The notes beneath the pieces were generated by a model. That model did no database searches. It was not told the origin of the DNA and saw only the letters and a program-made list of their open reading frames with translations. 10,727 nt of DNA from an uncultured Bacilli bacterium (GTDB taxonomy: Bacteria; Bacillota_I; Bacilli_A; RF39; UBA660): positions 1-10,727 of the forward strand of contig CALVXT010000025.1 of the NCBI GenBank assembly GCA_944371545.1, written 5' to 3'. The first letter of the stretch is position 1. The number at the start of each line of letters is the position of its first letter. Position numbers and translations under genes: made by a program. Positions 5,727-10,727 of the stretch are shown here, in pieces.

Positions 5727-5897
5727 TCACATTGTTTCCTTTCGTAAAGTTTTTTTATCATTTTGGATATTAGATTTAATCCATTTTACTGGAATTACAT
5801 CTTTTAAAGCATCTTGTAAATTAATTTCAGGTCTTTCTTTGGTAAAAAAACCTTTGGGAAACTTTGTTTTTACATTTGATGTCTTTTTCTTATCCAT
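5727..5897 (-). CDS. 56-residue basic protein of unknown function
   Basis: ATG 5897 is preceded by an excellent AGGAGGG ribosome site, and the frame runs to TGA at 5729-5727. The product begins MDKKKTSNVKTKFPKGFF and has a middle segment DALKDVIPVKWIK, which suggests one amphipathic helix; it is Lys-rich, has no Cys, signal peptide or membrane segment, and ends TLRKETM. It has its own promoter and is closed by the terminator at 5692-5720, so it is a real expression unit although too short for usual gene finders. It lies just downstream of the PemK-like gene on the same strand; a partner role (antitoxin or DNA-binding protein of the element) is a guess. Confidence 0.65.
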   Translation of the reverse strand: MDKKKTSNVKTKFPKGFFTKERPEINLQDALKDVIPVKWIKSNIQNDKKTLRKETM

Positions 5898-5922
5898 AAT
5901 GATTCCCTCCTATTCTAATTAT

Positions 5923-5951
5923 ATTATACACGAATTGGTGTAATTTAACAA
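5923..5951 (-). promoter_or_regulatory. Promoter of the 56-residue gene
   Basis: On the minus strand TTGTTA (5951-5946), 17 bases and TATAAT (5928-5923) stand about 26 bases before the start codon. A second candidate lies just upstream: TTGACA (5995-5990), 17 bases, TAGGAT (5972-5967). Confidence 0.65.
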
Positions 5952-5991
5952 TTAGTTTTGGTGAGTATCCTAACATATTTTTTTTGAGATG

Positions 5992-6432
5992 TCAAACTGT
6001 TTCTAATTCGCTATCTTGTTCTTCTTTTAGGTTTGTGGTTATAATTGATAGTCTATCTTTTTCATCTAAAGTAAGTATAACTTTCATTAGTTCTTCTAAA
6101 AAATCATCATTTACTCTTGCGAGAACATAATACTTTATATTTTTTTTATCAAAATAATATAATTTATTTGCTTTTACATAAGATGCTTTTTTTAGTTTAA
6201 AATCTCCATCTAAATCACTATTTGTGATTTCCTTGTTAACAGAATATGATAAAATTTTTTTCCTGTGTTCTTCATCTCTAAAGCTAGACATGATTGGTGC
6301 TACAAAATCATAATTTAATCCTTTTATTTTATCGTGAGTATCATCAACAACAATAAAGGAATGAGTAGGAAGATTTGCACCATATTCTCCTTTAAATTCA
6401 CTTACAACTATAATATCTCCTAATTTACACAT
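5992..6432 (-). CDS. PemK/MazF-like protein
   Basis: This 146-residue protein starts at ATG 6432, with AAGGAG 11 bases upstream; the longer frame to 6588 lacks a start signal and overlaps the upstream pseudogene. The N-terminus KLGDIIVVSEFKGEYG and then HSFIVVDD resemble the first strands of the PemK/MazF barrel (GDIvlv...RpavVI). YDFVAPIMSSF and a later KANKLYYFDKK fit a group of Firmicute PemK-like proteins. Classical members are mRNA interferases paired with a small antitoxin encoded upstream; here the upstream genes are a membrane protein and a lipoprotein, so a cognate antitoxin is not obvious. The tail EEQDSELETV is acidic. Toxin activity is not shown by the sequence, and the family call rests on remembered similarity. 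Confidence 0.55.
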   Translation of the reverse strand: MCKLGDIIVVSEFKGEYGANLPTHSFIVVDDTHDKIKGLNYDFVAPIMSSFRDEEHRKKILSYSVNKEITNSDLDGDFKLKKASYVKANKLYYFDKKNIKYYVLARVNDDFLEELMKVILTLDEKDRLSIITTNLKEEQDSELETV

Positions 6433-6488
6433 AACTTTTTTCTCCTTTCGTTTAAATTTTACTATTGCAGAGACTAGGAATTTTTTTA

Positions 6489-6797
6489 TTAATCTATAAA
6501 ATATGTGTGTTTGGTTTTCCATTTTTTTAAGGCTATTCCTAGCCAAAAACTGTAAATTCCGATAGTGATTATTGTCAGTAGTAACCATTTAATCCAGTTA
6601 CCAAATAATTGCACTGCTGTACCATCAAATGTTAATCTTTTCCCGTTGATAACTGTATGTTTCGTTTCCTATCTATATATCATACAACAAGCCCATGGAT
6701 AACATATACCAATTGTACATACGGTAACAATTAGTCCAAGTATCTTCCAACCTATCCACTGCAATAAACCACCGTCAAAATATGAATTATTTACCAT
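6489..6797 (-). pseudogene. Small DUF898-like membrane protein, interrupted by TAG
   Basis: ATG 6797 has AAGGAG 5 bases upstream, and one frame reads to TAA at 6491-6489 with a single in-frame TAG at 6671-6669 (codon 43). The product, 102 codons, is made of two similar halves with a hydrophobic stretch each (WKILGLIVTVCTIGICYPW; WIKWLLLTIITIGIYSFW), each followed by a basic turn. The stop sits in R-TAG-ETKHT of the first half, where the second half has KKWKTKHT, so TAG replaces a Trp (TGG to TAG, one base). It resembles the short DUF898/YjgN-like proteins of Firmicutes. It lies 14 bases after the lipoprotein gene and is probably in one operon with it. It is either a recent pseudogene, a sequencing error, or a readthrough case. 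Confidence 0.75.
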
Positions 6798-6811
6798 ATA
6801 AACTCCTTAAA

Positions 6812-7177
6812 CTATTTTAATCCTGTTTGGTTCGTAGTTGTTAATTTTCCACCTTGAAACATCAATATAACGTTTGCTCCAATTGATCCTTCTCCATTAC
6901 ATCCGTAAGAAACTGTTTTATATTCTTCACCAATTCCTAAATCTGTTGTGCCTGTGTTCGTACATTGTCCACCAATAATATTCCAAACTTCTTGTTCTGT
7001 CATACCTGAAGATAGTTGATTGAACTCAGCTAAAGTAACAGTAACATCTTTGCTGTCAGGATATACATATGATGCATCATCTAATGTTTCATTTAAACTA
7101 TCTAAATTTTCAGTATCACATCCGGTTGTTAAAATAAGCAGACTTATAGTCACAATACCAATAACACATTTCTTCAT
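6812..7177 (-). CDS. Lipoprotein with a DUF3862-like domain
   Basis: The 121-residue product has a lipoprotein signal: basic MKK, a hydrophobic core, and the lipobox LTTGC with the lipidated Cys at residue 20. A short acidic linker follows, then a domain beginning TVTLAEFNQLSSGMTEQEVWNIIGG and containing YKTVSYGCNG, GANVILMFQGGKL and a final GLK. This order matches DUF3862, a BLIP/SmpA-like fold with two (beta-)alpha-alpha-beta-beta units, found in surface lipoproteins; ligands are mostly unknown. GGAGGT (7196-7191) lies 13 bases before ATG 7177, a rather long gap. It is the first gene of the minus-strand run towards the membrane and PemK-like genes. Confidence 0.8.
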   Translation of the reverse strand: MKKCVIGIVTISLLILTTGCDTENLDSLNETLDDASYVYPDSKDVTVTLAEFNQLSSGMTEQEVWNIIGGQCTNTGTTDLGIGEEYKTVSYGCNGEGSIGANVILMFQGGKLTTTNQTGLK

Positions 7178-7211
7178 AATTCTAACTCACACCTCCAATC
7201 TATTTTTAACA

Positions 7212-7257
7212 CTTTTATAATCAATTAGTTATAAAATGATTTTATAGATTATAAAAG
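7212..7257. repeat. Nested palindromes upstream of the lipoprotein gene
   Basis: CTTTTATAATC (7212-7222) and GATTATAAAAG (7247-7257) are a perfect 11-bp inverted pair. Between them TATAAAAT (7230-7237) and ATTTTATA (7239-7246) form a second perfect 8-bp palindrome. The block lies at promoter distance from the lipoprotein start, so it may be an operator; it is pure AT apart from the C/G pairs of the outer arms, so chance cannot be excluded. Confidence 0.5.
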
Positions 7258-7293
7258 ATGCTAAGATATATTTATCAATTACCAGTTGATATG

Positions 7294-7322
7294 GAGATGA
7301 CTTAATTGGTTATCTCTTTTTT
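7294..7322 (+). terminator. Intrinsic terminator on the plus strand
   Basis: GAGATGAC (7294-7301) pairs with GTTATCTC (7309-7316), with one G·U pair and loop TTAATTG, followed by six T. A second small hairpin, TATCAA/TTGATA (7273-7278, 7286-7291), precedes it. No plus-strand gene leads into it. It covers the stop codon of the minus-strand HTH remnant. Confidence 0.5.
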
Positions 7323-7497
7323 AATCTTTTTAATATATCTTTCTACTTCATCTTCATAACTATCAATAAAAGCAAATAAATCTTTGTTAGATTGACATAA
7401 TTGATTTAGTTCGATAAGTGCTAATTCGCTTTGTGTAATATTTCTACATTTTCTTAAGTATTCTAAATTTCTAGGAAAAAAGGTTTCTTTTTTTCAT
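7302..7497 (-). pseudogene. Frameshifted helix-turn-helix (XRE-like) gene remnant
   Basis: The frame ending at TAA 7304-7302 reads backwards to FPRNLEYLRKCRNITQSELA, a good first half of an XRE-type helix-turn-helix, followed by LIELNQLCQSNKD and a charged helix DEVERYIKKIKKE. The second DNA-binding helix expected after QSELA is absent, so an internal deletion is likely. The start ATG 7497 is in another frame: it is followed by seven A (7494-7488 on the plus strand as T). With six A it would read MKKETFFPRN, joining the frames. The gene is thus broken twice, or is switched by the A-run. It is probably the former repressor of the island and stands beside a dyad and a strong divergent promoter. 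Confidence 0.6.
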
Positions 7498-7535
7498 AAA
7501 TTCTTCCATGAATTAATATTAACGTAAAAAATGGC

Positions 7536-7569
7536 AAAATGCAATTTTATTTAATGCAGTTTGCATTTT
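7536..7569. repeat. Inverted repeat beside the PP-loop gene promoter
   Basis: AAAATGCAA (7536-7544) and TTGCATTTT (7561-7569) are perfect 9-bp arms with a 16-base spacer. They end 4 bases before the -35 of the next promoter and lie between it and the divergent HTH remnant, as an operator would. The right arm ends in T-residues, so a weak plus-strand terminator is the other reading. Confidence 0.5.
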
Positions 7570-7573
7570 TATG

Positions 7574-7602
7574 TTGACAAACGACAATGGTCACAATATA
7601 AT
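7574..7602 (+). promoter_or_regulatory. Perfect consensus sigma-A promoter of the PP-loop gene
   Basis: TTGACA (7574-7579), 17 bases and TATAAT (7597-7602) match consensus at all 12 positions. The start point is about 7609, 15 bases before the ATG. Confidence 0.85.
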
Positions 7603-7623
7603 GGCGAAAAGATGGCGGTTTGA

Positions 7624-8340
7624 ATGAAAGAAAAAAAAGCATTGGTGTTATTTTCAGGCGGTTTGGATTCGACACTAACTACCTGCAAAATGATTGAAGC
7701 AGATTATAAAGTGACACTTGTTCATTACGATAATGGCTGTAGTAGTGGCACAGAAAATGTTTTAGTTATGGCTCAAAGATTAATTGATCGTTATGGTAAA
7801 AAAAGCGTAGATTTTTGGGGAACAGGGATGATCATAGGGTATTTTAAAGCTTTAAGTTCCAGTGAAATTTTATCTGATCCAGCACAGCTAGTCCAAAAAT
7901 ATCCACATTTAACTATGCAGCAATTTACATGTTTAGCATGCAGAAGTGCTATGTATGTTTACAGTATATTATTATGTCAAAAATTGGGAATATCCGTCGT
8001 TGCAGAAGGCGCTAGAAAAAGCCAATTATTCGCACTTGAACAAGAAAAAATGATTTTAAAATATAAAAAATTATTAAAAAAATTTCAAATTAAATTAGTA
8101 ACTCCTTTGTTAACTTTGGAAAGCGATAAGGATAGAGAAATTGAATTAATGATTCGCGGTATTATTCCAAAAACATATGAATCTCAATGTTGGCTAGGAA
8201 CACCAATGGAAAAAATTTTAACTTCAAAACAGGAAAGAGATGTCTTAAAAATTTTTGATGATGAAATTAAGCCAAAATGTTTAAAATTAATTAAAATGTC
8301 TAAAAAAATTGATTTAGATCCTAGAGGAAAAATGTTTTAA
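7624..8340 (+). CDS. PP-loop ATPase with CxxC...C motif (possible tRNA thiolation-type enzyme)
   Basis: The 238-residue protein opens with the PP-loop ALVLFSGGLDST (residues 6-17), which binds ATP and adenylates a substrate in QueC, TtcA, MnmA and related enzymes. The core continues VTLVHYDNG (strand 2). C103 and C106 in FTCLACRSAMY, and C189 in YESQCW, give a CxxC plus single-Cys arrangement like that which holds an Fe-S cluster in TtcA-type sulfur transferases; AEGARKSQ (127-134) stands where such enzymes have a substrate loop. The QueC zinc site is not present, so queuosine synthesis is unlikely. The ribosome site is weak (GGCGG). It is a single-gene unit with a perfect promoter and a weak terminator, at the edge of the island. 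The substrate is not known. Confidence 0.8.
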   Translation: MKEKKALVLFSGGLDSTLTTCKMIEADYKVTLVHYDNGCSSGTENVLVMAQRLIDRYGKKSVDFWGTGMIIGYFKALSSSEILSDPAQLVQKYPHLTMQQFTCLACRSAMYVYSILLCQKLGISVVAEGARKSQLFALEQEKMILKYKKLLKKFQIKLVTPLLTLESDKDREIELMIRGIIPKTYESQCWLGTPMEKILTSKQERDVLKIFDDEIKPKCLKLIKMSKKIDLDPRGKMF

Positions 8341-8367
8341 TAACAGAATGTAAAAGGGTTATTTTTT
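8339..8367 (+). terminator. Weak intrinsic terminator after the PP-loop gene
   Basis: AATAAC (8339-8344) and GTTATT (8358-8363) form a 6-bp AT-rich stem with a 13-base loop, followed by four more T. It overlaps the stop codon. Confidence 0.45.
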
Positions 8368-8372
8368 AGAAA

Positions 8373-8399
8373 TTAGCACTCCATATTGACAAGTGCTAA
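8373..8399. promoter_or_regulatory. CIRCE operator (HrcA-binding site)
   Basis: TTAGCACTC (8373-8381), 9 bases, AAGTGCTAA (8391-8399) matches the CIRCE consensus (TTAGCACTC-N9-GAGTGCTAA) in 17 of 18 positions. It predicts repression by HrcA and induction of clpB on heat or protein-folding stress. Confidence 0.95.
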
Positions 8400-8414
8400 T
8401 TTTTGGCGTATAAT
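8386..8414 (+). promoter_or_regulatory. Consensus promoter of clpB
   Basis: TTGACA (8386-8391), 17 bases and TATAAT (8409-8414) are perfect consensus. The -35 lies inside the CIRCE spacer and runs one base into its right arm, so HrcA binding must exclude RNA polymerase. Confidence 0.92.
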
Positions 8415-8441
8415 ATCCTTAGTTTAAAGGAGGGGATTAAT

Positions 8442-10550
8442 ATGTATCCAGAAAATAATGAAGAATTAAAAAATGTTTTAGAAAAATATGGACGTGATAT
8501 TACTAAAAATGTTCGCGATAATAAAGTGGATCCGGTTATTGGTCGAGATGAAGAAGTACGTAATGTGATTCGAATTTTATCTCGAAAAAGCAAAAATAAT
8601 CCGGTCTTAATCGGTGAACCAGGTGTAGGTAAAACAGCCATTGTTGAAGGCCTTGCTCAAAGAATAGTAAAAGGAGATGTGCCAAACTCTTTAAAAAATC
8701 ATACGATATGGGAACTTGATTTAGGAGCTTTAGTAGCTGGAGCCAAATATCGTGGAGAGTTCGAAGAAAGATTAAAAGCTGTTTTAAAAGAAATTAAAGA
8801 ATCTGATGGCGAGATTATTATGTTTATTGATGAAATCCACATGATTGTTGGCAGTGGTGCAGAAGGAGCAATGGATGTATCTAATATGTTAAAACCTATG
8901 CTTGCTCGTGGAGAAATTCATGTTATCGGAGCTACTACATTAAACGAATATCGTAAATATATAGAAAAAGATGGCGCACTTGAACGAAGATTTCAAAAAG
9001 TTCTAGTAAGTGAACCAACAGTTGAAGACACAATTACAATTCTGCGTGGATTAAAAGAACGTTTTGAAATTTTTCATGGCGTAACCATTAAAGATAGCGC
9101 TCTAGTAGCTGCTGCCACTTTATCCGATCGATATATTACAGACAGATATCTGCCAGATAAAGCGATAGATTTAGTTGATGAAGCATGCGCTACTATTAAA
9201 ATGCAGCTAGATTCTGTTCCAGTCGAATTAGATACCTTAACTCGAAAAATTATGAGCTTAGAAATTGAACGTCAAGCACTAAAAAAAGAAAAAGATGATT
9301 TATCTATTCACCGTGTAGAAAAAATTAACAAAGAATTAGACGAATTAAAAGAAAAAGAAACCGAATTAAGAAAAAAATGGGAAAGCGAAAAAAAGATTAA
9401 AGATAATATTAACAAAAAGAAAGAGGAATTGGAACGTGCTCGTTTTGAGCTTTCTACTGTTGAAAATAATTATGACTTAGAAACAAGTGCTAAGTTGCGT
9501 CATGGAACAATTCCACGTCTTGAAAAAGAATTGCAAGAATTAAAAAATACAGAACAAAATAGCATTTTATCTGATGTAGTGGATGATGAAGGAATTGCCA
9601 AAATTATTTCTCGTTGGACCCATATTCCAGTTGCAAAATTAGTAAGTAGCGAAAAAGATAAATTACTTCATTTGTATGAAAGATTACAAAAAAGAGTTAT
9701 TGGTCAAGATGAAGCTCTTCATTTAGTCAGTGAAGCAATCATCAGAGCGCGTAGTGGTATTAAAGATCCAAACAGACCAATTGGTTCATTTATCTTTCTA
9801 GGTCCAACTGGTGTTGGTAAAACAGAAGTAGCTAGAAGTCTTGCTTATGAATTATTCGATGATGAAAGACATATGATTCGAATCGATTGTTCAGAATACA
9901 TGGAAGCATTTAATGTTTCTAGATTAATCGGAGCTCCTCCAGGATATGTTGGTTACGATGAAGGTGGAGTATTAACTGAAGCAGTACGTAGAAATCCATA
10001 TAGTATCGTTTTATTTGATGAAATTGAAAAAGCTCATAAAGATGTTTTCAATATTTTATTACAAATATTAGACGACGGAAGACTTACAGATAGTCAAGGA
10101 AGAACGGTTGACTTTAAAAATACCATTATCATCATGACAAGCAACTTAGGTAGTGAATACATTTTAGAAGATGAAAAAAATGCAAAAGAAAAAGTCTTAG
10201 CCGAATTAAAACTATCCTTTAGACCAGAGTTTATTAATCGTATAGATGAAATTATCGTTTTCCATTCTTTGAAAAAAGAAGATGTTGGAGCCATTTTAGA
10301 TAAAATTATCCGTGAAATATCGAAACGTTTACAAGTAAATCAAATTCACATTGAAATAACGAAAGAAGCTCGTGAAAAAATTATTGAAGAAAGTTTTGAC
10401 CCAAAATATGGAGCTCGTCCAATTAAACGTTATGTTACAAAAAATATTGAAACGTTAATCGCCCATGAGATAATTGGTTCAGAAATAAAAGTTGGAACAA
10501 CTCTTTTAATAGATGTTTCAAATGACCAGTTTATTTTAAAAAGAAAATAA
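8442..10550 (+). CDS. clpB: ClpB disaggregase without N-terminal domain
   Basis: ClpB is a hexameric AAA+ chaperone that, with DnaK, pulls polypeptides out of aggregates. The 702-residue product has NBD1 with Walker A GEPGVGKT (58-65), pore loop AKYRG (101-105), Walker B MFIDE (127-131) and Arg fingers R182-R183; a full coiled-coil M domain (about 265-375), which marks ClpB rather than ClpA or ClpC; and NBD2 with Walker A GPTGVGKT (454-461), pore loop GYVGYDEGG (501-509), Walker B LFDE (524-527) and sensor 2 GAR (657-659). No ClpP-binding IGL/IGF loop is seen. The usual N-terminal domain of about 150 residues is absent; the protein starts directly before NBD1, as in mycoplasmas. ATG 8442 follows AAAGGAGG by 8 bases; the frame upstream to 8403 crosses the promoter. 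Expression is set by the CIRCE operator. Confidence 0.95.
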   Translation: MYPENNEELKNVLEKYGRDITKNVRDNKVDPVIGRDEEVRNVIRILSRKSKNNPVLIGEPGVGKTAIVEGLAQRIVKGDVPNSLKNHTIWELDLGALVAGAKYRGEFEERLKAVLKEIKESDGEIIMFIDEIHMIVGSGAEGAMDVSNMLKPMLARGEIHVIGATTLNEYRKYIEKDGALERRFQKVLVSEPTVEDTITILRGLKERFEIFHGVTIKDSALVAAATLSDRYITDRYLPDKAIDLVDEACATIKMQLDSVPVELDTLTRKIMSLEIERQALKKEKDDLSIHRVEKINKELDELKEKETELRKKWESEKKIKDNINKKKEELERARFELSTVENNYDLETSAKLRHGTIPRLEKELQELKNTEQNSILSDVVDDEGIAKIISRWTHIPVAKLVSSEKDKLLHLYERLQKRVIGQDEALHLVSEAIIRARSGIKDPNRPIGSFIFLGPTGVGKTEVARSLAYELFDDERHMIRIDCSEYMEAFNVSRLIGAPPGYVGYDEGGVLTEAVRRNPYSIVLFDEIEKAHKDVFNILLQILDDGRLTDSQGRTVDFKNTIIIMTSNLGSEYILEDEKNAKEKVLAELKLSFRPEFINRIDEIIVFHSLKKEDVGAILDKIIREISKRLQVNQIHIEITKEAREKIIEESFDPKYGARPIKRYVTKNIETLIAHEIIGSEIKVGTTLLIDVSNDQFILKRK

Positions 10551-10584
10551 AAATATACCAATTTTAAAAATCTGTAATATATAA

Positions 10585-10637
10585 AGAATCAATTTGAGAA
10601 TTTGAATAAACAAATTTGAAAAATTGGTTCTTTTTTT
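10585..10637 (+). terminator. Intrinsic terminator of clpB
   Basis: AGAATCAATTT (10585-10595) pairs with AAATTGGTTCT (10621-10631), with one G·U pair, and is followed by T to 10637. The 25-base loop holds a smaller stem (AATTTG/CAAATT). Confidence 0.8.
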
Positions 10638-10663
10638 GAGATAAAATCTTTGAAATCTGCAGT

Positions 10664-10692
10664 TTGACCTCCCTTTTCCCTTTTGATATAAA
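10664..10692 (+). promoter_or_regulatory. Promoter of the gene leaving the window
   Basis: TTGACC (10664-10669), 17 bases and the extended -10 TGATATAAA (hexamer 10687-10692) precede the ribosome site at 10703. Confidence 0.7.
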
Positions 10693-10717
10693 TGACTCGG
10701 ATAGGAGGTGAAATTTA

Positions 10718-10727
10718 TTGAATACAA
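10718..10727 (+). CDS. Start of a further gene (partial, 3 codons seen)
   Basis: AGGAGGTGA (10703-10711) is a near-perfect ribosome site, followed 6 bases later by TTG AAT ACA. A TTG start with such a strong site, behind a good promoter, is convincing, but too little is seen to name the product. Confidence 0.6.

Noticed and set aside
5716..5943. Plus-strand open frame of 75 codons
   Set aside because: It is the antisense shadow of the 56-residue gene, which has a ribosome site, promoter and terminator; the plus frame has none.
5722..5969. Inverted 9-bp pair GATACTCAC (5722-5730) and GTGAGTATC (5961-5969) around the 56-residue gene
   Set aside because: Perfect but short; one arm spans the stop codon and the other a -10 region. 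In 250 bases of AT-rich DNA such a pair is not rare enough to claim a role.
7020..7220. Plus-strand frame of 66 codons opposite the lipoprotein gene
   Set aside because: The minus strand has a clear lipobox and domain; the plus frame has no ribosome site and reads as its complement.
7601..7627. Short upstream frame (ATG at 7601) overlapping the PP-loop start
   Set aside because: Its ATG lies within and just after the -10 box, upstream of the predicted transcription start at about 7609, so it would not be in the message.
1..10727. CRISPR arrays, complete insertion sequences, rRNA genes
   Set aside because: No regular spaced repeats, no transposase and no rRNA sequence were seen on either strand.

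Overview
The window is low in GC and reads with the standard genetic code: TGA is a stop (yceD and a 56-residue gene end in it) and every Trp is TGG, so it is not a mycoplasma with code 4. Gene content and order point to the Bacilli. The pair transketolase–sirA and the cluster tmcAL–yceD–rpmF have the same neighbours as in Bacillus subtilis (tkt–yneE and ylbM–ylbN–rpmF). ClpB lacks its N-terminal domain, as in Mollicutes. An uncultured, reduced, gut-type member of the Bacilli near the Mollicutes/Erysipelotrichia radiation is the best guess; this is inference.

Layout. Positions 2-670 hold the C-terminal end of a large cell-surface protein with a thrombospondin-type-1-like module. Positions 720-3241 hold a divergent transketolase and sirA, an inhibitor of DnaA. 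sirA is preceded by a perfect Spo0A box, and a long hairpin covers its start codon. The convergent tmcAL (tRNA-Met acetylcytidine ligase) overlaps the end of sirA. tmcAL shares a crossed divergent promoter with yceD–rpmF. rpmF has an unusual N-terminal extension that looks like the Prp-protease signal of ribosomal protein bL27. A tRNA-Arg(TCT) gene follows.

From the tRNA to about 7560 lies a decayed accessory island, mostly on the minus strand. It contains a 3' integrase remnant, a small structured RNA with its own promoter and terminator, a 56-residue basic protein, a PemK/MazF-like protein, a small DUF898-like membrane protein with a nonsense codon at a conserved Trp, a DUF3862-like lipoprotein and a frameshifted helix-turn-helix gene. 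No second att copy is visible.

From 7574 onward a perfect consensus promoter drives a PP-loop ATPase with a CxxC...C pattern. It is followed by clpB, whose promoter is embedded in a CIRCE operator for the HrcA repressor. The first codons of a further gene close the window.

How the genes work together. Most core genes serve translation (tmcAL, yceD, rpmF, tRNA-Arg, perhaps the PP-loop enzyme) and protein quality control (clpB). sirA links development (Spo0A) to replication control. The three observations most worth following are the Prp-like leader on bL32, the Spo0A box plus occluding hairpin at sirA, and the transketolase that has lost many active-site residues while keeping its ancestral locus.
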